Assembly (NCBI RefSeq): GCF_000517085.1
Contig: NZ_KI912107.1
Span: 256,425-320,424 of the forward strand
From: Saccharicrinis fermentans DSM 9555 = JCM 21142
GTDB taxonomy: Bacteria; Bacteroidota; Bacteroidia; Bacteroidales; Marinilabiliaceae
Reading direction: 5' to 3'
Length of the DNA stretch: 64,000 bases
The notes below the pieces were generated by a model, which saw only the letters and a list, made by a program, of their open reading frames with translations, ran no database searches and had not been told where the DNA came from. Positions 54,515 to 63,670 of the stretch are shown here, one piece after another. The stretch's first letter is position 1. Every line of letters begins with the position of its first letter. The translations under genes and the position numbers were made by a program.

Positions 54515-54955
54515 CTGAAGGCTCATTCTATTTCTAAAAGCCTTCCTTGCGCTAACGAAAATTTAAGTCGTTTTATTTTAAAAGTATGGATTATATTCTA
54601 TTGTGCAAATTTACGAGTTAATTTTAATATAGTTTCAAATATTTGAATATTAGCCCTTTTTAAACTTTTCGACATAAAAGTTTTACAGAGTATTTTCTAA
54701 GTGGTGGTTTTTCTTGTGTCTTTATCTTTGTTTTCAATGAACTCCTGAAACAGGCTGAAATAGGCTTGTATCAAAGTGAAATCAGCATTCTTAAAGCGGG
54801 TTTAATTTGTAAATACTAAAAGATTGGTGTGTTTTAGTGAAAAGCTTGTTTTTTAGAGTTTTAGTTTAGTCAATAAACTAAAAGCGTTTGTCAATTAATG
54901 CTTCTTACTCATGTACCGTTAGCTTATATTGTACAATAAATAAATGTAAACCGAA
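54515..54955. other. Divergent intergenic region, lyase and lipoprotein genes
   Basis: About 440 bp of AT-rich DNA between divergent genes, which must hold promoters for both. A perfect 10-bp palindrome is at 54859-54883. No exact TAnnTTTG promoter and no further gene was found. Confidence 0.5.
54859..54883. promoter_or_regulatory. Perfect inverted repeat, possible operator
   Basis: TTTTAGTTTA and TAAACTAAAA with a 5-nt spacer (GTCAA), about 75 nt before the lipoprotein gene. It lacks G/C pairs and a following T-run, so a protein-binding site is as likely as an RNA hairpin. Confidence 0.4.
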
Positions 54956-55756
54956 ATGATTATGAAGAATTTGTTTAGTGTTGTGATGTGTTTTGTTGCA
55001 CTGGGTTTTGTGTCTTGCGAGAAGGAGTCTGTGCAGGAAGCACCAGGAAATATACCTGGGATGGGTAATAATCAAGGGCAGTTAGAAATTTCGGAAAGTT
55101 TCGATATGCCAGAGGATATAAGTATTGTGGGTACGATTACAGGTGCTGTGGAAGAGGAAGAGATAACAGCTGCAAGCCTAAAGTCTTATTCCAATTGGGA
55201 TAGTTTTGGTAGTGGGCAGGATGTGATCTTAAAGGTTACTCTACAGAATAATAGTGTTTCCAGAAGAACAGTTTTCTTTCCTAAAGGTTTGGTTTGGAAA
55301 TGTGTAGCTGGTGATTTTCAGCATGGAATTCAAATACAGACTACTTGGCTAAACCTAGGAGCAGGCGAAACAAGGACTATTACCATTCGCTTGTATTGTG
55401 CTAACTTGCATATGGATACCCCTGATTATAGTGGGATTTATGAGATATTAGGTGTGACTAGTTCTAAGGTATTATGGCGATTTTTGGATCTGATACAATG
55501 GAGAATGGTAAATTACGAAATGTATGTTGATAATAGTCTTAAGGCTGGATCGTCTGATTTGCCAGAGTATACTGATATGGCAGCTAAATTGCAAACCATG
55601 ATACATAAACTTACGGATACGGGAGAAACGCTCTCGGATGAAGATATTGCTTTTATTGAAAGTATTCCCGAATTACCAGTTGAGCAAAGACCGGTTTTGG
55701 AATCTGATGGTACATATTCTGAAGATATTTTAGAATATGGACAATCCAACCAATAG
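54956..55756 (+). CDS. Orphan lipoprotein of unknown function
   Basis: Protein of 266 aa with a lipoprotein signal peptide; the Cys in LGFVSCEKE is the lipidation site. ATG at 54962 (MKNLFSVVM) gives the usual signal length. A proline/glycine linker (PGNIPGMGNNQG) follows and the mature part has beta-rich segments such as VILKVTLQNNSVSRRTVFFPKG and AGETRTITIRLYCANLHM, then an acidic helical tail. No family is recognised. It stands alone between the lyase and the PglF-like gene. Confidence 0.75.
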   Translation: MIMKNLFSVVMCFVALGFVSCEKESVQEAPGNIPGMGNNQGQLEISESFDMPEDISIVGTITGAVEEEEITAASLKSYSNWDSFGSGQDVILKVTLQNNSVSRRTVFFPKGLVWKCVAGDFQHGIQIQTTWLNLGAGETRTITIRLYCANLHMDTPDYSGIYEILGVTSSKVLWRFLDLIQWRMVNYEMYVDNSLKAGSSDLPEYTDMAAKLQTMIHKLTDTGETLSDEDIAFIESIPELPVEQRPVLESDGTYSEDILEYGQSNQ

Positions 55757-56123
55757 GTTTGCCCCCCAATGAGGTGTCGAATAGTTGCTTAGTGTATCAT
55801 GTGTGATCGATTTTACGAAGATCGGTCGGGTGAATTTATGCCTGCTTTGATTCTTCTTGCACATTAGACACCGATTGCTTTATTATTAGAAGTATGCAAC
55901 TTTGAAGATATGCATCAAAGGGTAAATCTTAAGAAATGGATTTGCCCTTTTTTGCAATATCATTGAGCTCTTTTACCCAAGCTATTTTGTCGTTCATCAT
56001 AATTCATAAGTTAATGGCTAACTATATTCAGATTACACGTAGAAAAGTTATAATTTGTTTAGGTAATACCCGTGATTAACAACGAATATCATAAACTTAG
56101 TTTTAGAAACCAAAAGTGAAATC
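55757..56123. other. Intergenic region before the PglF-like gene
   Basis: About 370 bp. It contains the hairpin terminator at 55917-55953 and AT-rich sequence before the PglF-like gene, where a promoter is expected. No gene or remnant was recognised. Confidence 0.5.
55917..55953 (+). terminator. Rho-independent terminator
   Basis: AAAGGGTAAATC pairs with GATTTGCCCTTT (one G-T pair) around a 10-nt loop and is followed by more T. It is 160 nt after the lipoprotein stop and separates it from the PglF operon. Confidence 0.75.
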
Positions 56124-58028
56124 ATGAAGACTATTTTGTTAAATATTTTTAATGGGCGGGTCATCTCTCCTTGGTGGATTTTAGTCATAGATGTTGGTAT
56201 TTCGGTCAATGCTTTTTTAATTGCCTTTATTCTTCGTTTAAATATTCAGCTTTCTTCGTACTCAGTTTCAGAATTGGTGTTTAATGGGGGGTGGGTATGT
56301 TTTGTATATCTGATCTCATTCCTTTTGTTCAGATCCTATAGAGGCGTTATCCGACATAGTAATTATAATGAGTTTAAGTTATTGGCGGTGGCCTGTTTTG
56401 CAGCATTTAGCTTTTTAATGTTGACAAATACAGTGTTGGACCTTGTTAATTATCATTTGTTTAATGTTCCTCGTCTAGTTCTTATCTTCCATTTTCTGAT
56501 GACAGCAGTTATTAGTTTTGCTTTCAGAATGGTTGTGAAAGAAACTTATAGTTCCTTGACCAAGAAAAATACTTATACCAATGTATTTATTTATGGAGCA
56601 GGAGAAATGGGCCAAATTACTTTGGAAGCTATTAGGAGTGATAAGAACAATCATTACAATGTGGTAGCTTTTATAGATGATAATTCAACTAAATGTAATA
56701 TGAACTTACATTCTATCCCTGTTATCAGTTGGAAAAAAGCTTTGCACGTAGGAGATGATAAAAACGTGGGAGTGGTTATTTTAGCGATTAACCATATTAC
56801 AGTTCAACGTAAACATGAAATAGCGGAGTCTTGTTTAGATAAAGGTTGGAAACTTAAGGTGATGCCTTCGGTAGGTAATTGGGTAGATGGGATTTCCAAT
56901 CAAAATCAGATTAGAGATATTCGCATAGAGGATATACTAGGCAGAGAGGAGATTAAGTTGAATCAATTGCAGATCATGAATGGTTTAGGTGGAAAAGTAA
57001 TTCTTGTTACGGGAGCTGCGGGATCCATTGGTTCAGAAATAGTGCGGCAGTTGTTGCGTTTTCCCGTTCAAAAAATTGTGATGGTGGATGTGGCAGAGTC
57101 GGCATTGTACGACTTGCAGCAAGAGTTATTGCTTAGTCATAGTGATGCGCCCTTTGATGTGATCTTGGCTGATGTTACCAATGAATATCGAATGCAGGGT
57201 GTTTTTGATAAGTATCGTCCCCAAATAGTGTTTAATGCAGCGGCCTACAAACATGTACCAATGATGGAGCAGTTTCCTTATGAAGCGATACGCGTGAATA
57301 TAGGCGGTGTAAAAGTATTGGCAGACCTGGCTGTGGAGTATAAGGTTGATAAGTTTGTGATGATTTCTACCGATAAAGCCGTTAACCCAACCAACGTAAT
57401 GGGTGCTTCCAAAAGAATATGTGAAATATATATACAGGCGCTCTCGCAACAGAAAGGTGTCAATACGGAATTTGTGACTACTCGTTTTGGTAATGTATTA
57501 GGATCCAATGGCTCTGTTGTGCCTTTGTTTAAAAAACAGATAGAAAGGGGAGGGCCTATAACCGTTACTCATAAGGATATTACGCGATATTTCATGACCA
57601 TACCAGAGGCGTGTCAATTGGTTTTAGAAGCCGGTTTTATGGGTCATGGCGGTGAAATATTTGTGTTTGATATGGGTGATCCAGTGAAGGTGGATGATCT
57701 GGCTAAAGAGATGATTCGTTTGTCTGGTTTGAAATTAGGAGAAGATATTGAAATTAGTTATACCGGATTACGACCTGGAGAGAAACTGTACGAAGAACTG
57801 TTGGCTTCTAAGGAAAATACTTTGCCAACACATCATAAAAAAATAATGATTGCTAATGTGAGAAGGTATAACTATGCGCTAGTGAATGATAAGCTCAAGA
57901 GTATGTTGTTGGCACTCAAAATGGAGAATAACCAATTACTGGTAACCAGGATGAAAGAAGTGGTGCCAGAGTATAAATCACAGAATAGCCAATATGCCGA
58001 ATTGGATAAGGAACTGGTATTGAAATAG
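56124..58028 (+). CDS. Membrane UDP-GlcNAc 4,6-dehydratase (PglF/WbpM/CapD type)
   Basis: Protein of 634 aa. Four hydrophobic spans fill residues 15-135, a CoA-binding-like Rossmann domain follows (YGAGEMGQITLEAI near 155), then the catalytic extended-SDR domain with LVTGAAGSIGSE near 294. The active site TDKAVNPTNVMGASKRICE has Met in place of Tyr, as in PglF and WbpM. It makes UDP-2-acetamido-4-keto-6-deoxyhexose, the substrate for the PglE-like enzyme at 44311. Together with PglD- and PglC-like proteins it gives a bacillosamine-type pathway spread over the locus. Confidence 0.94.
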   Translation: MKTILLNIFNGRVISPWWILVIDVGISVNAFLIAFILRLNIQLSSYSVSELVFNGGWVCFVYLISFLLFRSYRGVIRHSNYNEFKLLAVACFAAFSFLMLTNTVLDLVNYHLFNVPRLVLIFHFLMTAVISFAFRMVVKETYSSLTKKNTYTNVFIYGAGEMGQITLEAIRSDKNNHYNVVAFIDDNSTKCNMNLHSIPVISWKKALHVGDDKNVGVVILAINHITVQRKHEIAESCLDKGWKLKVMPSVGNWVDGISNQNQIRDIRIEDILGREEIKLNQLQIMNGLGGKVILVTGAAGSIGSEIVRQLLRFPVQKIVMVDVAESALYDLQQELLLSHSDAPFDVILADVTNEYRMQGVFDKYRPQIVFNAAAYKHVPMMEQFPYEAIRVNIGGVKVLADLAVEYKVDKFVMISTDKAVNPTNVMGASKRICEIYIQALSQQKGVNTEFVTTRFGNVLGSNGSVVPLFKKQIERGGPITVTHKDITRYFMTIPEACQLVLEAGFMGHGGEIFVFDMGDPVKVDDLAKEMIRLSGLKLGEDIEISYTGLRPGEKLYEELLASKENTLPTHHKKIMIANVRRYNYALVNDKLKSMLLALKMENNQLLVTRMKEVVPEYKSQNSQYAELDKELVLK

Positions 58029-58172
58029 CCGATAGGCTCTTGTGTGATGTATTATGTATTGAAAAATAGATCTTTGTGTATAGTTTTAATACATTGGACA
58101 AAGAAGTTTTATCAATTGGTTGAAATATTATAGATTTGGTTTGTGTTATGGTAACATATTGAATAAATAACA

Positions 58173-58418
58173 ATGCGCGATATGAAGGAAGAAATAAGGA
58201 ATTTTATTGCCGAGACTACATTTTGTGATCCAACAAGCATCAGTGATGAAACTTTGATTTTTGACGAAGGAATCTTTGATTCTATGGGGTTGTTGGGTCT
58301 TATTAGTTTTTTAGAAAGCGAATATAATATTACCGCTGAGGATACCGAACTACAGGAGGAGAACTTTGGAAGTGTGGAAAGAATAGCAGCGTATATAGAG
58401 AAAAAAAAAGCAGCGTAA
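58173..58418 (+). CDS. Acyl/peptidyl carrier protein (ACP-2)
   Basis: Carrier protein of 81 aa (78 from Met4). The phosphopantetheine Ser37 is in GIFDSMGLLGLI. The C terminus AYIEKKKAA is encoded partly by a run of nine A. It begins a carrier-protein cassette with an asparagine synthase (71 nt downstream), an NAD-synthase-like protein and an acyl-AMP ligase. Unlike ACP-1 it has no condensing enzyme next to it, so it probably carries an activated acid or amino acid loaded by the ligase. Confidence 0.88.
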   Translation: MRDMKEEIRNFIAETTFCDPTSISDETLIFDEGIFDSMGLLGLISFLESEYNITAEDTELQEENFGSVERIAAYIEKKKAA

Positions 58419-58488
58419 AATAGCTTTTCAGTAGTTGTTGTCGGCTGGAGGATGATAATATTCTATGGCTCATGTAAAAAGCTAAGCT

Positions 58489-60447
58489 ATGTGCGGTATT
58501 GCAGGATTTTTAAATAATAGTGGGGTTAAACATACTGAGTTTGTGTTGAATGCAATGTTAACTCGTATTCGTCATAGAGGACCTGATGATTGTGGTTTGT
58601 TCTTATCAGATAACGCATGTATTGGTAATGTTAGATTGAGTATTGTTGATATCGCTTCTGGTACTCAACCCATGAGTGTGCAGAATGGAAGGTACTGGAT
58701 AGCTTATAACGGAGAGGTGTATAATCATCCGGAACTAAAAAAAATACTGGAGAAAAAGGGGCATCGGTTTTATACCGAGTGTGATACAGAGGTGGTGCTT
58801 CATATGTATCAGGAATATGGTGCCGAAGGTCTTTCGCAATTGAACGGACAGTTTGCTTTTGTGATTTGGGATACGCTGGAAAAAGAACTTTTTATGGCTC
58901 GTGATAGAATGGGTATTCGTCCTTTGTTTTATACCAAACCAGATCACAATAGCTTGGTTTTTGCCTCTGAAATAAAGGCCTTGTTTGAATTTCCCAGAGT
59001 AAATAGAGCATTGAGTGTTGAAGGTTTAAATCAAGTGTTTACCTTTTGGACGACCTTATCGCCCAATACTGCATTCAAAAATATTTATGAGTTACCTGCG
59101 GGAAATTATGCTAAAATTAAAAATGGAAATATCATTATAAAACCCTATTGGTCTTTGTCTTTTGCTAATAGACAACAAATATCATTGACGGATGCAGTGG
59201 ATCAATTTCGTGATCTCTTTCGTGATGCGATTAGCTTAAGGATGAGGGCTGATGTGCCAGTGGCGGCATATCTGAGTGGAGGTATCGATTCTACGACAAC
59301 CACAGCTTTTATAAAAAAGATGTTTCCGGAAGCATTGCGTACGTTTTCTATTGGTTTTGAGGAGAAGGATTATGACGAGTCCGTTTTTCAAAAGCAGGTT
59401 GCGCAGCATTTTGATACTAAACACCATTCGGTGTCATTTAAAAATGAAGATGTGGCAGGGTTATTTGAGAAAGTAATCTGGCATGCAGAAATACCGATTT
59501 TAAGAACAGCTCCTTTTCCGATGTTTAAATTATCAAAATTGGTACGAGACAAGGGTATTAAAGTGGTTATTACTGGTGAAGGGGCCGATGAAATGCTCGG
59601 TGGATATAATATATTTAAAGAAGCAATTATTCGTCATTTCTGGTCTAAATATCCCCAATCGAAATGGCGCCCTTTGTTGTTGAAAAAATTATACCCCTAT
59701 TTGCCGCATATAGCCCATTCCGGGGCAGCGGGGTTAAAACTTTTTTTTGGATATAAATTATCAGAAACAAGTTCTCCTGCATATTCTCATTTGTTGCGTT
59801 GGAATAATACCAGTAGAATCAGAAAATTTTTGTCAAAGGAATATAATGTTGATGATAATAGCCTTGTTCAAAAGTATGAAGAGTTAATTGCTGCTGAAGT
59901 GAAAGCTTATTCACCATTGGCAAAGGCGCAGTTTATAGAGTCTAAGATGTTTATGTCAGGGTATTTATTGTCTTCGCAGGGTGATAGAATGGCCATGGGT
60001 AATTCTGTGGAAGGGCGTTATCCTTTTCTGGATCATAGAATAGTGGAGTTTTGTACCCAATTACCTGATGATCTAAAAATTGCAGGACTCGATGAGAAAT
60101 TCTTACTTAAGCAGGTAGTGAAAGATGTGATTCCTCACTCAGTTTTAAATAGGCCGAAACAGGCTTATAGAGCTCCTATTTCTCAGGCCTTGTTGAATGA
60201 AAAGTCTGGGTTTGTGGATGCGACATTAGATGTTTCCAAATTAAAAGACCTGGGGGCTTTTGACCCCCAGAGTGTTGCGAAGTTGGTGTCTAAACTTCGT
60301 CAAAACCATATTGTTAGTGAGGTGGAGAATATGGCACTGATGGGGATGCTGTCTACTCAGGTGTTATTTGATTTATATATAAAAAATTATAAACCCCTTA
60401 AACCCGATGAAGTCAATAGGGGAAGGGTGATGAATCGAATTTATTAG
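58489..60447 (+). CDS. asnB: Asparagine synthase (glutamine-hydrolysing), copy 2
   Basis: Amidotransferase of 652 aa. Cys2 of MCGIAGFL is the glutaminase nucleophile; RIRHRGPDD and YNGEVYNHPELK complete that domain. The synthase domain has LSGGIDSTTT near residues 260-268 and GEGADEMLGGYNIF near 364. It differs considerably from copy 1 at 28835, so the two should amidate different substrates. Its ACP, NadE-like and ligase neighbours suggest that it acts on a carrier-bound or sugar-bound carboxylate. Confidence 0.92.
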   Translation: MCGIAGFLNNSGVKHTEFVLNAMLTRIRHRGPDDCGLFLSDNACIGNVRLSIVDIASGTQPMSVQNGRYWIAYNGEVYNHPELKKILEKKGHRFYTECDTEVVLHMYQEYGAEGLSQLNGQFAFVIWDTLEKELFMARDRMGIRPLFYTKPDHNSLVFASEIKALFEFPRVNRALSVEGLNQVFTFWTTLSPNTAFKNIYELPAGNYAKIKNGNIIIKPYWSLSFANRQQISLTDAVDQFRDLFRDAISLRMRADVPVAAYLSGGIDSTTTTAFIKKMFPEALRTFSIGFEEKDYDESVFQKQVAQHFDTKHHSVSFKNEDVAGLFEKVIWHAEIPILRTAPFPMFKLSKLVRDKGIKVVITGEGADEMLGGYNIFKEAIIRHFWSKYPQSKWRPLLLKKLYPYLPHIAHSGAAGLKLFFGYKLSETSSPAYSHLLRWNNTSRIRKFLSKEYNVDDNSLVQKYEELIAAEVKAYSPLAKAQFIESKMFMSGYLLSSQGDRMAMGNSVEGRYPFLDHRIVEFCTQLPDDLKIAGLDEKFLLKQVVKDVIPHSVLNRPKQAYRAPISQALLNEKSGFVDATLDVSKLKDLGAFDPQSVAKLVSKLRQNHIVSEVENMALMGMLSTQVLFDLYIKNYKPLKPDEVNRGRVMNRIY

Positions 60448-60470
60448 TAATTTACTAAAAAAATATACAA

Positions 60471-61457
60471 ATGAACCGTCAACTGTTTAGTAAGGATATT
60501 CTTCATATCACTAATATAGATGAAGTGATTGATGCTATTTGTGAGCAACTTCGTGAAGATGTGAATAAAAAATTTAGACGATATGGTGGCGTAATTGGAA
60601 TTAGTGGAGGAATTGATTCTTCTGTTACTTTGGCTATTGCAGTGCGTGCATTTGGTGCGGACAGATTATTGGGACTTATGTTACCTGAAACAGATTCTAG
60701 TCCTGATAGCGAGAGTCTGGCGAGAGAACTGGCTGATAAGTTTGGTGTGCAGTGCATTGTTGAAAATATTAGTGGTGCCTTGGATGGCTTTGGGTGCTAC
60801 GTCAGGAGAGATGAAGCTGTGCAGAGAGTGATACCAGAATATGATCCGTCGGTGGATAAGATGAAGGTGGTAATACCGCAGGAGTTTGTCAATAAAAATT
60901 TACCCCCTGTACATTATGTGTCAGTGACATTCGCAGATGGTTCTGAGAAGTCAGCTCGTTTACCTATGAAAGAATACCTGCAGATTGTGGCCGCTTCTAA
61001 CTTTAAACAAAGGAGCCGGGCTAATATGTTGTATTATCATGCTGAGGCCTTGAATTACGCTGTGATAGGAACACCGAATAAACATGAAGTGCAACAGGGC
61101 TTTTTTGTGAAATACGGCGATGGTGCGGCAGATGTGATGCCTATTGGTAATTTATATAAAACGCAGGTATATCAAATAGCAAAGCATCTGGGAGTACCGC
61201 AGGGTATTATTGACCGGACACCTACCACAGATACCTATTCGGCTGAGCAAACACAAGAAGAATTTTTTTATCAAATGCCGTTTGAAATAATGGATCTGCT
61301 GTGGTATGGTTGGGAAAATGGTTATTCGCCTGAAGAGGTAGCTCTTGTAATGGAGATGACAAGAGTAGAGGTGGCAAATATTTTTAAAAATTTTGCACGT
61401 AAAAAGAAAACCACGGAATATTTACGGACTGCACCTCTACATCATTATTATATTTAG
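60471..61457 (+). CDS. nadE: NAD(+) synthase-like ATP pyrophosphatase
   Basis: Protein of 328 aa of the NadE family. The PP-loop is GISGGIDSSVT near residue 43, and the core RSRANMLYYHAEAL, VIGTPNKHEVQQGFFVKYGDGAADVMPIGNLYKTQV and RTPTTDTYSAEQTQEEFFY is strongly NadE-like. It lacks a glutaminase domain. A stretch of about 60 residues near 115-180 (DPSVDKMKVVIPQEF, VTFADGSEKSARLPMKEY) seems extra relative to compact NadE proteins. It lies 23 nt after asnB in a polysaccharide operon, so the substrate may not be deamido-NAD. Homologs in such loci are known to be annotated simply as NAD synthase. Confidence 0.85.
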   Translation: MNRQLFSKDILHITNIDEVIDAICEQLREDVNKKFRRYGGVIGISGGIDSSVTLAIAVRAFGADRLLGLMLPETDSSPDSESLARELADKFGVQCIVENISGALDGFGCYVRRDEAVQRVIPEYDPSVDKMKVVIPQEFVNKNLPPVHYVSVTFADGSEKSARLPMKEYLQIVAASNFKQRSRANMLYYHAEALNYAVIGTPNKHEVQQGFFVKYGDGAADVMPIGNLYKTQVYQIAKHLGVPQGIIDRTPTTDTYSAEQTQEEFFYQMPFEIMDLLWYGWENGYSPEEVALVMEMTRVEVANIFKNFARKKKTTEYLRTAPLHHYYI

Positions 61458-61564
61458 CATCCTGCCTGTGTGAGTGATCATAGTATATCTTTAATAAAAA
61501 GCAGTATTTTGCATAGTGATCTTGCGAGGTTTTTCTTTAGCCATTATTTAACAAATGCTTGAAC

Positions 61565-63028
61565 ATGAATTGTGTTGATTATTTATTGCCTAAGAAAGTA
61601 AGAAAAGAAGATTTGTTTGTCTTGGGTAAGAAGGAACAATTGTCATTTTATGATTTGAAATGGCAGGTGGCTGCATTGGCAAATCATTTGAGAAGGGTAG
61701 TGGGCTGTGGAAATAATATTATTTTGTTATCTCCTAATAATAATTTCTTCATTGTTTGTTATCTGGCTATTATGAAATCAGGTAATGTGGTGATTCCCTT
61801 AAATCCGGCAACAGAGCACAAGTCAGTGGCTTTTATAAAGAAGCAAGCGAAAGTAAGGATCGCATTTGTTACTGCCATGTTTCAAAACAGAATGAAAGTG
61901 GAACTGGGAGAGGTATGGAATGAAGAGGATCTTCTAAGAATTTTTGACAGTGAAATAAAGGTCAAATACAAGGAGGAGGAAGACTTTGATATGCACAGCT
62001 TGGCTCAGATTATTTATACTTCAGGCTCAACAGCTATTCCCAAAGGAGTGATGATATCCCATAAAAACATCATCGCCAACACTTCCTCTATTATCTCTTA
62101 TTTACAACTTACCTCAGACGATATCATGGAGTGTGTCTTACCTTTTTTTTATTGTTACGGATTATCTCTTTTACATACACATTTAAAAGTGAAAGGTAAA
62201 ATAGTTTTGAATAATCGCTTTTTGTTTTTAGGTACGGTATTGGAAGATCTTGAAAAATATAGATGTACCGGCTTTGCCGGGGTTCCCAGTCATTTTCAGA
62301 TTTTATTAAGAAAATCAGATACTTTCACATCGCAGACATTTCCGCATTTACGGTATGTAACACAGGCAGGAGGTAAATTACATGATGTTTTTATTGAGGA
62401 ATTTCAGGAGGTACAACCGGGGGTAGAGTTTATTGTAATGTATGGTCAAACAGAGGCCACAGCACGTTTGTCATACTTGCCTTCGGAACGTTTAAAAGAT
62501 AAACTTGGTTCTATAGGAAAAGGGATGCCCGGTGTGGAACTAAAGGTGGTGAATGAATGTGGGGATCCTATTCAGCCTGGTGAGGTGGGCGAAATAATTG
62601 CCAGGGGAGATAATGTTATGTTAGGTTATTACCTTGATCCGCAAGAGACAGCGTCTACTATTAAAAATGGATGGTTGTATACTGGTGATTTAGGAAAAAT
62701 AGATGAGGATGGTTTTATTTATCATGCAGCTAGAAAAAAGGAAATTATTAAGGCAGGCGGAAAAAGAGTAAGTCCCCGTGAAATAGAAGCTGTGCTTGTT
62801 GAGATGCCAGGAGTGGTAGATTGTACTGTTAGTGCAGAGGCTGATGATATTCTGGGGGAAGCTATAAAAGCAACACTGGTGGTGAATAACTCTGATGTGG
62901 TGTTAAACGAAACAATGGTAAAGGCATTTTGTAGCACCAGGTTGGCCGTCTACAAAATACCTCACATGATTGAATTCACTTCACGAATGAATGTGAATGC
63001 CGCAGGAAAGAAAGTGAAAAAACGCTGA
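61565..63028 (+). CDS. Acyl-AMP ligase / adenylation-domain protein
   Basis: ANL-superfamily enzyme of 487 aa from ATG 61565. Motifs: the P-loop IYTSGSTAIPKGVM near residue 158, YGQTEATARL near 296, GWLYTGDLG near 373, and the catalytic C-terminal Lys in NAAGKKVKKR at the very end. It activates a carboxylic acid as adenylate and would load it on CoA or the ACP at 58173. The short length and polar substrate-side segment (FFYCYGLSLLH) resemble the ligases of exopolysaccharide or exosortase-associated loci. Substrate unknown. Confidence 0.9.
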   Translation: MNCVDYLLPKKVRKEDLFVLGKKEQLSFYDLKWQVAALANHLRRVVGCGNNIILLSPNNNFFIVCYLAIMKSGNVVIPLNPATEHKSVAFIKKQAKVRIAFVTAMFQNRMKVELGEVWNEEDLLRIFDSEIKVKYKEEEDFDMHSLAQIIYTSGSTAIPKGVMISHKNIIANTSSIISYLQLTSDDIMECVLPFFYCYGLSLLHTHLKVKGKIVLNNRFLFLGTVLEDLEKYRCTGFAGVPSHFQILLRKSDTFTSQTFPHLRYVTQAGGKLHDVFIEEFQEVQPGVEFIVMYGQTEATARLSYLPSERLKDKLGSIGKGMPGVELKVVNECGDPIQPGEVGEIIARGDNVMLGYYLDPQETASTIKNGWLYTGDLGKIDEDGFIYHAARKKEIIKAGGKRVSPREIEAVLVEMPGVVDCTVSAEADDILGEAIKATLVVNNSDVVLNETMVKAFCSTRLAVYKIPHMIEFTSRMNVNAAGKKVKKR

Positions 63029-63065
63029 ATTAAATTCTGGTGTAAAATGGTTTTTATTAGCTAGA

Positions 63066-63581
63066 TTACCAGCCGTTAAAGCTTAATACCTCTTCTATTG
63101 TTTTGCGTTTTTTATGTGGAGCCTTTAGTTCAACAGGGTAACCAATGGTGAGTATGGCCATGGGTTCCCAATATGGCTCATTTTGAATCACTTCCTGTAT
63201 TAATTGGGGGTTAAAGTGACAGACCCAACATGTTCCCAATCCAAGCTCTGTGGCCGCCAAGGTCATGTGATCGATCGCTATTGCGGTATCTATGTCGCAA
63301 TGATCTTTTCCATCGAATGATCTTTTCCATGATTCCTCGTGATTACCATATACAATGATAAGATTGGGGACTTTAGCAAACCACTCTCTGGGATATGCTG
63401 CATGAATTTTGTTCAGAATTTCATCATCGTCGACGGCAATGAATTTCCAGGGCTGACGGTTGGCAGCCGATGGAGCAAGCCTGCCTGCATTGACGACTTG
63501 TTTTATTAATGTTGGGTTTACCTTGTTCTCGTGATATGTCCGAACGGCATATCTCGATTTTATTAGCTCTTTAAAATGCAT
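63066..63581 (-). CDS. Nitroreductase-family flavoprotein
   Basis: FMN-dependent oxidoreductase of 171 aa. ATG at 63581 (MHFKELIKSRYAVRTYHEN) is the family-typical start; the open frame upstream to 63668 adds 29 unlikely residues. Landmarks are SRYAVRTY for FMN phosphate contacts, AGRLAPSAANRQPWKFI, DIDTAIAIDHMTLAATELGLGTCWVCHF and an ending GYPVELKAPHKKRK. It converges on the ligase gene with only 37 nt between them. It may be a housekeeping gene outside the polysaccharide locus or may act on the carrier-bound product. Confidence 0.92.
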   Translation of the reverse strand: MHFKELIKSRYAVRTYHENKVNPTLIKQVVNAGRLAPSAANRQPWKFIAVDDDEILNKIHAAYPREWFAKVPNLIIVYGNHEESWKRSFDGKDHCDIDTAIAIDHMTLAATELGLGTCWVCHFNPQLIQEVIQNEPYWEPMAILTIGYPVELKAPHKKRKTIEEVLSFNGW

Positions 63582-63670
63582 GATAATTTTTGTTTTGCTT
63601 CCATCTGAAATGATTTTACAATATATCAAATCTTCTTTGTATTTTTCAAGCATTAAAATAATTTTCATAC

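Noticed and set aside
58398-58406. A9 tract at the end of ACP-2 as a phase switch
   Set aside because: It is at the last codons, so a slip would change only the tail and not remove function; weak case.
63582-63668. N-terminal extension of the nitroreductase
   Set aside because: The 29 extra residues lie outside the family's normal start, and MHFKELIKSRYAVRTY is the typical beginning.
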